From an uncultured Lachnospiraceae bacterium (GTDB lineage: Bacteria; Bacillota; Clostridia; Lachnospirales; Lachnospiraceae): a DNA stretch of 56,612 bases. The position numbers and the translations under genes were made by a program. Of this stretch, positions 1-7,855 are shown piece by piece. The stretch is from positions 1-56,612 of the forward strand of contig CAJUBP010000031.1 in assembly GCA_910584585.1 (NCBI GenBank). Direction: 5' to 3'. Under the pieces are notes generated by a model. That model was not told where the DNA came from. It saw nothing but the letters and a program-made list of their open reading frames with translations, and made no database searches. Positions within the stretch are counted from its first letter, which is position 1; each line of letters opens with the position of its first letter.

Positions 1-15
1 TTCGTCCGAATTCAA

Positions 16-81
16 CGGATAACTATCAATTATCCGCACCATTCATATCCCGTCAAAATGACGGATAACTCCAGATTATCC
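16..81. repeat. Two adjacent GGATAA/TTATCC dyads
   Basis: Two small inverted repeats sit side by side: CGGATAA at 16-22 pairs with TTATCCG at 30-36, and GGATAA at 63-68 pairs with TTATCC at 76-81. They lie beyond the end of the recombinase gene. They could be protein-binding sites or chance; nothing else supports a function. Confidence 0.35.
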
Positions 82-104
82 ACTTATATCCTGAAGGAAA
101 AAAA

Positions 105-142
105 GAGCAACCTCCCCCCAAGATTGCTCTTTCTCCCTTTCT
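105..142 (-). terminator. Rho-independent terminator of the recombinase gene
   Basis: An AAAGAGCAA / TTGCTCTTT stem with a C/G-rich loop is followed, read on the minus strand, by a run of seven T. It lies just beyond the stop codon of the recombinase at 148. Confidence 0.75.
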
Positions 143-147
143 GCTCC

Positions 148-1068
148 CTACACCCGAAAATCCTTCCTAGGATGCTTAGCCACCAATATATCCCTCTGCT
201 TCTCCACCGCCACATGCGTATAAATCTCCGTAATATTAATCGAACTATGCCCCAGCATTTCCTGGATAAACCGTATATCAACATCCGCCTCCAGCAAGCT
301 GGTGGCAAACGTATGCCGGAACATATGCGGCGTAATATGCAGATCTATCGAAGCCAGCGCAGTGTATTTGTTGATCATTCTCCGAACCGCCTGATCTGAT
401 AAAGCATTGCCGGCCTGATTTGCGAAAAAATGTCCGCAATTCTGAATTTCCCTGCAGAAGTCATTTTTATATTGTTCCAGAATCTGAATCACAGCTGCAG
501 TGCCGATCTGAATCCGCCGTTCTTTATCGCCTTTCCCATAAATGAGCACTGTGCCGTCATACAGGTTTATATCATTGGCTTTCAGGGAACAAAGCTCCGA
601 TATTCTCATACCAGTGGCAAAAAGCAGCTCCGCAACAGCGGCGTCCCGCAGAGCATTCCTCTTTTGATATTCAGTGCTGGCATGTTGGCGCTGCTGATAA
701 ATTGCGGACAGGAATTGTTCCACTGTGCGCAATGGAATTGTTTTGGGCAAAATCATGGGTTCCCGAAAACGAATCTGCATGCGGTTAAATGGATTTCTAT
801 CAATAATTTCTTTGTATTCAAAATAATGGAACAGCGCTTTGACAGAAGCGATTTTCCGCTTGGCTGTTCTGGGTTTATATTGGCGGTGAAGTCCGGCGAT
901 ATAAGTTTCCAGCTCAGGAGGCGTAATTTCTGCAATTTCTGAGACAGTCAGCCCTTCTGAAAACTGCCTTAAATCAATCCGATATGCTTTCAGCGTTTTT
1001 TCGTCCAGACGTTTTTGAGAATTGCAATAATTCAAATAATTTTTGATGTGTGTTTGTAAATTTTGCAT
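148..1068 (-). CDS. Tyrosine recombinase / site-specific integrase (XerC/D-like)
   Basis: DNA strand-exchange enzyme of the tyrosine recombinase family. The 306-residue length matches the simple Xer-like class without a large arm-binding domain. Residues 1-90 form the SAM-like core-binding domain. The catalytic set is complete: R155 in GMRISEL, a lysine near 179 in GKGDKER, H248 and R251 in HMFRH, H274 in LGHSS, and the nucleophile Y283 in EIYTHVA. The ATG at 1068 has AAAGGAG on the minus strand just upstream and a promoter further up (1110-1137). The gene is monocistronic with its own terminator. No excisionase, relaxase, phage gene or attachment repeat is visible nearby, so it cannot be called the integrase of a defined element. 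It may act on the genome dimer site or on a small invertible site. Confidence 0.9.
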   Translation of the reverse strand: MQNLQTHIKNYLNYCNSQKRLDEKTLKAYRIDLRQFSEGLTVSEIAEITPPELETYIAGLHRQYKPRTAKRKIASVKALFHYFEYKEIIDRNPFNRMQIRFREPMILPKTIPLRTVEQFLSAIYQQRQHASTEYQKRNALRDAAVAELLFATGMRISELCSLKANDINLYDGTVLIYGKGDKERRIQIGTAAVIQILEQYKNDFCREIQNCGHFFANQAGNALSDQAVRRMINKYTALASIDLHITPHMFRHTFATSLLEADVDIRFIQEMLGHSSINITEIYTHVAVEKQRDILVAKHPRKDFRV

Positions 1069-1109
1069 GGTATTTTCTCCTTTGTATGAACTTCCCTCTC
1101 AAGAATTCT

Positions 1110-1137
1110 ATTATACATAAATTTTTCAATATGTCAG
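1110..1137 (-). promoter_or_regulatory. Promoter of the recombinase gene
   Basis: On the minus strand CTGACA (1132-1137) and TATAAT (1110-1115) are separated by 16 bases, 42 bases upstream of the recombinase ATG. Sequence match only. Confidence 0.6.
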
Positions 1138-1169
1138 AAAATTTTCATCCGCGCAGATCAAATTTTCAC

Positions 1170-1227
1170 TTGACTTCTATTTCCTACAGATGTAATATAT
1201 TAAAAATAATAAAATCTTATAGATGTA
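1170..1227 (+). promoter_or_regulatory. Promoter with two BlaI/MecI-like operators
   Basis: TTGACT (1170-1175), a 17-base spacer and TAATAT (1193-1198) form a good sigma-A promoter. TACAGATGTA at 1185-1194 fits the TACA-N2-TGTA consensus of BlaI/MecI operators and overlaps the -10. A second, weaker copy, TATAGATGTA, is at 1218-1227. The first coding sequence downstream is the lipoprotein at 1374, with palindrome A3 between them. The promoter could control that operon, or be left from a lost blaI-type gene. Confidence 0.5.
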
Positions 1228-1264
1228 ATATTTACCTCCTGATGGATAGGACATTATAGATTTT

Positions 1265-1336
1265 GATACACAGGAAACGCTGGAACGCTTTCTGGTTTGT
1301 ACGCAAAAGGGCACTCCGGCAGTTCCGTCCGTATTC
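1265..1336 (+). repeat. Family A palindrome, copy A3 (core-deleted)
   Basis: This 72-base unit begins GATACACAGGAA and ends TTCCGTCCGTATTC, the same ends as the long copies at 9902 and 34662. The arms still pair imperfectly, about 12 of 16 positions with G-T wobbles, but the roughly 130-base central core is missing. A trace of the inner right side remains as TTTGTACGCAAAAGGGC. It lies in the leader of the 1374 gene. Confidence 0.65.
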
Positions 1337-1373
1337 AAATACCAAATAGAAATGAAAGGAATGATGGATTACC

Positions 1374-2867
1374 ATGAAGAAATGGAACCGTATCATAAAA
1401 ATAATATTATTTGCAGCATTTCTGCTACTGACATCCGGCTGCGGAAAAGAAGAATCCAAGGATTCAGACATTCCCATAACAGCAAAAGAAGAATCCAAGG
1501 ATTCAGACATTCCCATAACAGCAGAAGAAAAATCCAGAGATTCAAACGATTCCATAACAGCAAAAGAAGATCCAAGAAACTCCGGCAGCCCCTTTACAGT
1601 ATCAGAATCAGATTCCGTCGAAATGGAACAGATAGCTGCAATCTGCCAGGATATATATGAAAAAGCCGCTAAAACAAATACTTCAGGCTCTCTGGACACA
1701 ATGCGGCATATTGTCGCGCGGTTCGGTGAGCAGGGATATACAGCCGTGGACAGTAAAAATCAGGTGAACATGACAAATGCAGAACAGGCCCTTGCGTTTT
1801 ACCAGGCGACAGAGAAACGGAAACCTGCAGAGCTGACAATTCTTGTGGCTGATGATTCCGGATTGCGGAAATTTGATTTGAAAACAGAAGACGGCAAAGT
1901 CAGTGTTGTGAGAGAATACGGCCAATATGATGAAAACGGCATTTTGAAAAGCGTAGATACGGCGAGTTATCCTGCCGATTTGTGGAAATTTACCGAGGAA
2001 GGGTACTTGATTTTTGAGGGAAACTATTTTTCAGCGGTAAACTATGTGCTGACCTTAAGCGATTTGTCGGAACATACGGTTTTGCGGGTGCTGCCGTTGG
2101 ATGAAACCTGCCGGGAATGGAACCGGAACTATATTTTGCCGGCGGGGTATGGGCGGAATAATATATTTCTTTCCGATTGGAGCGAGGGAGATTTTGGGGC
2201 TTTGAACCTGTATGATGTCTTTGATGTTTTTTATCAGGAGTTCTATCAGAGGCCTGCGCCCTATGCCGCAAATGAGAATTTAAATGAAGGAGCGGTTTAT
2301 CAGGTTCCGGAGGATGAATTCGAAAGTGTCATTTCGGCGCATTTTAACATAGACAGGGAGAGACTTCGCGCTAAAACTTCCTATGTGCCGGAAGATGGGA
2401 GTTATGAATACAGGCCCCGGGGATTTTATGAGGCCGATTATTCAGACATTCCATATCCGGAAGTGGTAAGCTATACCGAAAATCAGGACGGGACAATCAC
2501 GCTGCTTGTCAATGCAGTGTATCCAGACGGAAAAACCTCCAGGTTATTTTCCCATAAAACAGTGATTCGTCCGCTGAGGGATGAAGATGCCAAAGACAGC
2601 GGGAAAGCGGATTCTGGGCAGAACGATGAAGGTATGGCAAATGGCGGAAAATGGAAAGAAGCGGACGGCCCGGAGCATTCTTTGCCAGCGGAGGAAGGTT
2701 TTTGGTATGTGTCAAATCAGGTGATTTTTTCATCTGGGGCAGGCGGAACAGAAGGAGAGCAGAAAGGAAGTTTGTCAGAAAGAGATAATTGTTTTTGGTG
2801 GCACGCAGAGCGTTTGACACAGGAGCAATGGGAGAAAATTTACGGAGGAAAGAATAAAGGCATGTGA
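1374..2867 (+). CDS. Lipoprotein, DUF6070-like
   Basis: A 497-residue exported lipoprotein of unknown function. Residues 1-22 form a signal peptide ending in a lipobox (LLTSGC, acylated Cys about 23). Next come three to four tandem copies of a 13-residue unit (KEESKDSDIPITA and variants, DNA 1446-1600), probably a flexible wall-spanning linker. The folded region from about residue 80 is paralogous to the next gene: both share TEKGYLI / TEEGYLI, a C-R-E segment, a DW/NWDS segment and a PYP-(x)2-E/G-VV-Y segment. I recall this pattern as the Lachnospiraceae DUF6070 family. The stop overlaps the next start, so the two are one operon. The ribosome site (AAAGGA) is rather far from the ATG. Confidence 0.75.
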   Translation: MKKWNRIIKIILFAAFLLLTSGCGKEESKDSDIPITAKEESKDSDIPITAEEKSRDSNDSITAKEDPRNSGSPFTVSESDSVEMEQIAAICQDIYEKAAKTNTSGSLDTMRHIVARFGEQGYTAVDSKNQVNMTNAEQALAFYQATEKRKPAELTILVADDSGLRKFDLKTEDGKVSVVREYGQYDENGILKSVDTASYPADLWKFTEEGYLIFEGNYFSAVNYVLTLSDLSEHTVLRVLPLDETCREWNRNYILPAGYGRNNIFLSDWSEGDFGALNLYDVFDVFYQEFYQRPAPYAANENLNEGAVYQVPEDEFESVISAHFNIDRERLRAKTSYVPEDGSYEYRPRGFYEADYSDIPYPEVVSYTENQDGTITLLVNAVYPDGKTSRLFSHKTVIRPLRDEDAKDSGKADSGQNDEGMANGGKWKEADGPEHSLPAEEGFWYVSNQVIFSSGAGGTEGEQKGSLSERDNCFWWHAERLTQEQWEKIYGGKNKGM

Positions 2868-4447
2868 GAAAGTTTACGGAGGAAAAGAATAGAGAAATGA
2901 AGTTTACGAAGGAAAAGAGTAAAGGCATGGGAAGAAAATTTCGGAAAAAGAGGGCACAGAAAAGAAATTTTTGCAGGAGGAAAAAAGCGAAATTCCCCAT
3001 CATAAGCATTGGGGCGTTCTGTGTGCTGTTATTGGCAGCGATGAATACAGAAAGCATGTTTCAAATACATTTTGGCAGGATGGAGAAGGGAAAACATTCA
3101 CAGGGGATGCTCTGGAAATTTCCGGTGGAAATTTTGGACTGCGCTGTTTCTATAAAAGAAAGCAATCAATTACATTCGGCAGAAGATGATACAGAACATC
3201 CGGCAGAAAACAATGCAGTACATCCAGCGGAAAATGACGCAGTACATTCGGAAGGCGGCAATCGGGCATATCCTGCCGACCGCGAATCATCCGTATGGCT
3301 TTTTCCCCAGGCGGAGCGGTGTTTCTTTACGGAATCTGAAAAAGAGGAATTAGAGAGCCAGGCATTGGCGGCGGCAGAGCAGGCGCGGGACGTATATCAG
3401 AGCGCGGAATATGCAAAGGGGCCTTCTAATTCTTTTTATATCAGAAATTTTACAGAAGAACAGCGCCAAGAAACGGCAGCGATTCTTGGCGCGGCAGGAC
3501 TTGTCAGCGTTACGGCGGACGCCAATATGGAAAATTATGAGAAAGTAGAGGAATTTTACCGGGCATATCTGGAAAAGCGTGAGGCTATGGTGACAATATT
3601 TGAGGTCAATCTGGACGGATTGATTGGGGCGTCTACTTTTCTTTATAGGGACGGCAGCCTGCAGAATTATTATGTTGGAATTGAGTGGCAGCTGGAATAT
3701 CTGACAGGGAAGGAACTTTCCCAGGGCATTTTTACGTCATGCAGCAGCGGCAAAAAGGAAGTTTCGCAAGGGTCTTCTATGCCATCCGCCAAAATAAAAG
3801 AAACCTCAGTCAGCAATATCTCAGAACTTAAGCTGACAGAAAAAGGCTATCTGATTTACGCCTATGAGTATGTGCCGGCTCACGCCAGCCTGCGTCAGTG
3901 CTGGCGGGTAAAGCCCCTTTCGGAGCAATGCAGGGAATTGACGGCCAAATACATTTCCGGTTTAAGCTATGTGAATTATAATGTCCTGGTGACAAACTGG
4001 GACAGCGGCAATGCGGAAGACATTTTAATGCCTTGTATGTTTGAGGATATTTACCGGATAGATACCGGGGAACCCCTTAAGGCGGAAGACGGCAGGATAC
4101 CTGCAGAATTATATGAGCGGATTATGACAACGTATTTTCCGGTATCTGTAAATGAGGTGCGGGAAAAATGCGGATATGAGGAAAGTACGGCAAGCTATCC
4201 TTATGAGATGATCTATGCCGTCCCCTATCCTCCTTTTGGAGAGGTTGTGGATTACAGGGAACAGGGAGACGGCAGTATCATTCTGTTTGTGGACGGAGTA
4301 TGGGCGGACTGCAATTCAGATTTGGCCTTTCGAAATGAAATAGCGGTAATGCCTTTTTCTGACGGAACCTTCCGCTATCTTTCCAATCGGGCAAAGCCAA
4401 GGGATCTGGAATTGCCGGCAGGGATGTGCTATAATGGGGAGCAGTAA
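2864..4447 (+). CDS. Membrane-anchored DUF6070-like protein
   Basis: Paralogue of the preceding lipoprotein. It is anchored by one transmembrane segment (about residues 46-62, FPIISIGAFCVLLLAAM) instead of a lipobox, after a strongly basic N-terminus. A repeat-rich linker follows (HPAEN-AVH units, about residues 105-135), then a globular part with NMENYEKVEEFYRAYLE, VTNWDSGNAEDILMP and PYPPFGEVVDY, which I recall as typical of DUF6070. Start choice is open: GTG at 2864 overlaps the upstream stop, but in-frame ATGs at 2897 and 2927 also have purine-rich sites. The first 22 codons look like duplications of the 3' end of the upstream gene. Probably a cell-surface protein; function unknown. Confidence 0.75.
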   Translation: MRKFTEEKNREMKFTKEKSKGMGRKFRKKRAQKRNFCRRKKAKFPIISIGAFCVLLLAAMNTESMFQIHFGRMEKGKHSQGMLWKFPVEILDCAVSIKESNQLHSAEDDTEHPAENNAVHPAENDAVHSEGGNRAYPADRESSVWLFPQAERCFFTESEKEELESQALAAAEQARDVYQSAEYAKGPSNSFYIRNFTEEQRQETAAILGAAGLVSVTADANMENYEKVEEFYRAYLEKREAMVTIFEVNLDGLIGASTFLYRDGSLQNYYVGIEWQLEYLTGKELSQGIFTSCSSGKKEVSQGSSMPSAKIKETSVSNISELKLTEKGYLIYAYEYVPAHASLRQCWRVKPLSEQCRELTAKYISGLSYVNYNVLVTNWDSGNAEDILMPCMFEDIYRIDTGEPLKAEDGRIPAELYERIMTTYFPVSVNEVREKCGYEESTASYPYEMIYAVPYPPFGEVVDYREQGDGSIILFVDGVWADCNSDLAFRNEIAVMPFSDGTFRYLSNRAKPRDLELPAGMCYNGEQ

Positions 4448-4467
4448 GCAGATGTGAGGTGGCGGAG

Positions 4468-5511
4468 ATGGATTTTAAGAAAATAATGAGGAATCCGGAA
4501 TATGATTTTCTGCGGACAAATCCCCGGCTGAGCGGCAGAATTATTTTATTGGGCTTAGGCGGCAGTTATGCTTATGGAACCAGCAATGCGGACAGCGATA
4601 TTGATTTTCGGGGCGTGACTTTGCCGCTGCGCTCGGATTTGCTGGGGCTTACATCCTTTGAGCAGTACGAAGATTCCGCAACGGATACAGTGATTTATTC
4701 TTTCAATAAAATGGTGAAGCTGCTGTTGGAATGCAATCCCAATACTTGTGAAATTCTGGGGCTGGATGAGGAACAATATCTGATCAAAACAGAGATTGGC
4801 CAGGAATTGATTGACAACAGCGGTTTATTTTTGTCCCAGAGGGCGGCCAAATCTTTCGGCGGATATGCCAGCGCCCAGCTTCGCAGGCTGCAGAATGCCA
4901 TTGCCAGAGATTCCATGCCCCAGGCGGAACGGGAAGGGCATATTTTGAATTCCGTCCAGAATACGCTGGAGGACTTTCAGCGGCGGTACGGAGAGTTTGA
5001 GTACGGAGCGGTCCGGCTGTATCTGGATCAGGCGGTGACAGCCGGGATGGATACGGAAATTTTTGTGGATGCCAGCCAGAACCATATGCCCCTGCGGGAT
5101 TTTCAGAAAATGTTCGGGGCGCTGAATAACGTCATCCGGGATTATGATAAAATCGGCAAACGCAATAAGAAGAAAGACAGTAATCATCTGAATAAACATG
5201 CCATGCATTTGATCCGCCTGTTTCTGATGGCAATTGATATTTTGGAGCGGGGAGAAATAAGGACCCACCGGGTGGACGACGTGAAGCTGCTTTTGGACAT
5301 CCGATCCGGCGTTTTTTTAAAGGAGGACGGAACCTTTGACGAGGAATTTTACCGGATTCTGGGCGAGTATGAGGAACGGCTGAAAACTGCGGCAGAACAC
5401 AGCGTTTTGCCGGAACAGCCGGATATGGATAAGGTGGAGGCATTTGTGGAATCCGTCAATCAGCGGGCGTTGGATTCAGACAATAGGACTGGGAAAGGAG
5501 ACAGCCTGTGA
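4468..5511 (+). CDS. Nucleotidyltransferase, RlaP/COG3541-like (first of pair)
   Basis: Predicted minimal nucleotidyltransferase of the polymerase-beta superfamily. The signature GGSYAYGTSNADSDIDFRG (residues about 29-47) holds the GS turn and the DxD metal-binding aspartates. The C-terminal 200 residues are mainly helical with many basic residues (KIGKRNKKKD). The family resembles PF10127, named from RNA-repair loci, but no RNA ligase or end-healing enzyme is nearby. GTG at 4459 is an alternative start; ATG 4468 has AGGTGG at the better distance. The stop overlaps the next gene by four bases, so the two nucleotidyltransferases are probably translated together. Substrate unknown. Confidence 0.8.
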   Translation: MDFKKIMRNPEYDFLRTNPRLSGRIILLGLGGSYAYGTSNADSDIDFRGVTLPLRSDLLGLTSFEQYEDSATDTVIYSFNKMVKLLLECNPNTCEILGLDEEQYLIKTEIGQELIDNSGLFLSQRAAKSFGGYASAQLRRLQNAIARDSMPQAEREGHILNSVQNTLEDFQRRYGEFEYGAVRLYLDQAVTAGMDTEIFVDASQNHMPLRDFQKMFGALNNVIRDYDKIGKRNKKKDSNHLNKHAMHLIRLFLMAIDILERGEIRTHRVDDVKLLLDIRSGVFLKEDGTFDEEFYRILGEYEERLKTAAEHSVLPEQPDMDKVEAFVESVNQRALDSDNRTGKGDSL

Positions 5512-6278
5512 GAGATATTTTAGGGAAAATCCATGAAAAATTATTGGAGATAGAGCAAAAGGAAAATGTGACGATTCTGCTTGCGGTGGAATCCGGCAGC
5601 CGGGCCTGGGGCTTTGCCTCCCCGGACAGTGATTATGATGTGCGTTTTATTTACGCCAGAAGGCCGAAAGATTATCTGAAATTAAAGGAAGAAAAAGATG
5701 TTATCGAATGGCAGCTGGATGATGTGCTGGATATCAATGGATGGGATTTGAAAAAAGCATTAGCGCAGTTTCATCGGAGCAATGCCACGCTGTTTGAGTG
5801 GAGCAATTCGCCAGTGGTTTATAAAAAGACAAAGCTGTGGGAAGAAATTTACGGAAGGGCCGGGATATATTTTTCGAAGAAAGCGGCGGTGTATCATTAT
5901 TACGGAACGGCTCAAAATACATTCCAGAATTACTTGCAGGAAGAGCAGGTCAGGTATAAAAAATATTTTTACGCCCTGCGTCCTCTTCTGGCCTGCCGGT
6001 ATGTGGAAGCTTACGGCACGGCGCCTCCGGTGCTGTTTGATGATTTGCTGCAGATGGAGCTGCCCGAAAGCCTGCGCCGGGGCATAGAGGAACTGTTGGA
6101 AATAAAGAAAGCAACGGATGAGAAAGAGCGTAAGCCCCAGATGCCGGTGATTATAGAGTTTATCCGGGAGGAGCTAAAGCGGCAGAAGCAGATTGCAGAC
6201 GCCATGGAAGATGACAGAAGGGGTGAATGGGATACATTGGATGAGATTTATCGGAAGCAGATTCTGTTTGCTGAATGA
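5508..6278 (+). CDS. Nucleotidyltransferase, RlaP/COG3541-like (second of pair)
   Basis: Second polymerase-beta-fold protein, 256 residues, with the signature SGSRAWGFASPDSDYDVRF (residues about 29-47). It is more like the YcgL branch (PF10127) than its partner is. After the nucleotidyltransferase core come WQLDDVLDINGWDLKKAL and a helical tail ending in a KRQKQIADAMEDD segment. The start is GTG with AAAGGAG five to eight bases upstream, overlapping the upstream TGA. Two diverged copies in one operon suggest they act together, perhaps as a heteromeric RNA- or protein-modifying enzyme. That is inference; only the fold and metal motif are visible. Confidence 0.8.
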   Translation: MRDILGKIHEKLLEIEQKENVTILLAVESGSRAWGFASPDSDYDVRFIYARRPKDYLKLKEEKDVIEWQLDDVLDINGWDLKKALAQFHRSNATLFEWSNSPVVYKKTKLWEEIYGRAGIYFSKKAAVYHYYGTAQNTFQNYLQEEQVRYKKYFYALRPLLACRYVEAYGTAPPVLFDDLLQMELPESLRRGIEELLEIKKATDEKERKPQMPVIIEFIREELKRQKQIADAMEDDRRGEWDTLDEIYRKQILFAE

Positions 6279-6403
6279 TAAAAATGAAATGAAAGGAGAA
6301 ATTCAGTTATGACTTTACCCGTTTCTTTTGCATAGCGCGGCTATTGCAAATAAAAAGGATAAGTAATAGCCTGCGCGTCTGACCGAAAAAACAGGAGACG
6401 CAA

Positions 6404-6954
6404 ATGAGCTATTCAAAGAAAATAGAATATGAAATTGTTCCGTAATACGTAATTGTTCCGGATGCGGAAAGAAAACCTCTTTTAAGAATACAAAAAAATT
6501 CCGCATCAATGCCAATGGAAATAAACTGGATGTCTGGCTGATTTACCAATGTGAAAAATGCAGGCATACATGGAATCTGGCAATTTATGAAAGACAGAAG
6601 ATTTCTGCTGTACCGGCGGAGGAATATCAGCGCTTTTTGCAAAATGACCAGGAACTGGCGCAGCAGTATGGCAGGAATATCCGGCTGTTTCAAAAGAACA
6701 GGGCGAAGGTGGATTCTGAGCAGTTGGCATATCGGTTTGTGAAACTTTCGGACACAGAGCCGGAAGACAGATGCGGGCATTTGGTTTTGCTTACCATACA
6801 AAATCCCTGTGAACTGAAAATCCGTCCGGAAAAACAAATTGCAGGAGCGCTGGGAATATCCAGAAGCCAGGTGGAAAAATGGAAAGCCCGGGGAGTAATT
6901 GAAGTGAAGGATTTTTCATCCAGATACCTTACAGTCTGTTGGATGGATGATTGA
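6404..6954 (+). pseudogene. DUF1062 family protein, frameshifted near its 5' end
   Basis: ATG 6404, with AGGAGA upstream, opens MSYSKKIEYEIVP and meets TAA at 6443. The family sequence resumes in another frame from 6448 with a zinc-ribbon pair (CSGCG and CEKC), a NANGNKLDVWLIYQC stretch, and a C-terminal helix-turn-helix-like segment (IAGALGISRSQVEKW), ending at TGA 6952-6954. In the second frame an in-frame TGA at 6430 blocks upstream initiation. From memory, DUF1062 proteins read continuously from a KKIEYEI start into RNCSGC with a few residues between, so a small deletion plus a -1 shift has removed the junction. Otherwise the length (about 183 codons) is normal, so the damage looks recent. 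A sequencing error or programmed frameshift cannot be excluded. Confidence 0.65.
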
Positions 6955-7007
6955 GGAACATGGGTGATTCGGAGGGCATAAAGAATAAAAATGGGTATGG
7001 ATTTTAA

Positions 7008-7083
7008 GGGGCTGTCGGGAAACAGATAGTCCAGAACAGGGGGCGATGTGACTCGTATGAATCACATCGCCCCGAAAATTTTT
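7008..7083 (+). terminator. Hairpin terminator with fused family C half-palindrome
   Basis: GGGGCTGTCGGGAAA at 7008-7022 equals the left end of the long palindrome at 23444, without its partner. A 12-bp perfect stem follows (7040-7051 with 7062-7073, GGGGCGATGTGA / TCACATCGCCCC), then AAAATTTTT. It closes the transcript of the DUF1062 pseudogene. Confidence 0.6.
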
Positions 7084-7174
7084 CCAAAAGCTTGATGGAA
7101 TATAAAAACCGCTTTCGAATTTTTTGTTCCTTTGTTTCTATTAATTTTACCACAAAAACAGTAAAATCTCAAGA

Positions 7175-7204
7175 CTGGCAATCTTCATGTTCCAATGCTA
7201 TAAT
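7175..7204 (+). promoter_or_regulatory. Promoter of the DUF6323-DUF6179 operon
   Basis: TATAAT at 7199-7204 is preceded, 18 bases upstream, by CTGGCA (7175-7180), a four-of-six match to TTGACA. The DUF6323 gene starts 47 bases downstream. Confidence 0.5.
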
Positions 7205-7251
7205 CAGTCTCACGTACTTTGAAAACGGAAAGTTTAGGGAGGGATGTTCTT

Positions 7252-7785
7252 TTGGAAGAAAATTGGATGATTTTATTGCAGCAGAAGAATCAGTTGGGAA
7301 AAGTGATTGAGACAAATCAGGCAGCCCAAAAGTATGGGCTTGTCTTAAGCCAGCAGGACGCCGAATTGATTCTGGAAGAGAAAAACAATGCTTTGCGGGA
7401 ACAGAAGCGGGTAGAATTCGGCGAAGGCATTACGCCGAAAATCATTTATGAATTCTGCGACTCTGATTTCATTGATCAGAATAATTATGTGGAAACCATT
7501 ATCCGGCTTCAGGAAATCTTTTATCTCTATAAAAATGAGATGAACGGCGAGATTACAGATGATGAATTGCTGCATCTGATGAAAGAACAATTTGAACTGA
7601 TGTGTTACGGGGATTTGGATTATCTGGAGGGGACGTGCCTTAACATTTTTGCCCAGGCCATCCGCGCCGGGTACCAGGGCTATCAGAGAACCGGAGGTTA
7701 CCGGGAATATGACAGATTTGATGAGGTTCAGAGATGGGATTACGATGTGTACTTTGAGGTTTTGAAAGAACTCTGCTGGGGCTAA
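7252..7785 (+). CDS. DUF6323 family protein
   Basis: A 177-residue cytoplasmic protein without signal peptide or membrane segment; function unknown. Recognisable family stretches are KYGLVLSQQDAELILEEK, EQKRVEFGEGITPKIIY and the acidic ITDDELLHLMKEQFELM. I chose the TTG at 7252 because AGGGAGGG sits eight bases before it and the family normally opens with MDEN-like residues. A TTG at 7219 would add 11 poorly fitting residues. The stop codon lies inside GCTAAGGAACTGCTGCGG, which equals one end of palindrome D at 23357. The DUF6179 gene follows after 70 bases, a pairing I recall from other Lachnospiraceae, so the two probably share one process. Confidence 0.7.
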   Translation: MEENWMILLQQKNQLGKVIETNQAAQKYGLVLSQQDAELILEEKNNALREQKRVEFGEGITPKIIYEFCDSDFIDQNNYVETIIRLQEIFYLYKNEMNGEITDDELLHLMKEQFELMCYGDLDYLEGTCLNIFAQAIRAGYQGYQRTGGYREYDRFDEVQRWDYDVYFEVLKELCWG

Positions 7786-7855
7786 GGAACTGCTGCGGAG
7801 GAAGAAACACATGGCGATATCCTGGCGGAAAAAGCCGGAATGGGGGTAGCTGCGC

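Noticed and set aside
430..942. Long plus-strand open frame
   Set aside because: It is antisense to the recombinase, whose catalytic motifs are complete; no ribosome site.
148..1068. Recombinase as marker of an integrative element covering the window
   Set aside because: No attachment repeats, relaxase, excisionase or phage genes; most of the window is ordinary chromosome.
1446..1600. CRISPR-like array
   Set aside because: Units are contiguous 39-bp coding repeats without spacers. No CRISPR array was seen anywhere in the window.
6310..6336. Eight-codon frame (MTLPVSFA) with a good ribosome site before the DUF1062 pseudogene
   Set aside because: Possible leader peptide, but no regulatory hairpin or codon bias supports it.
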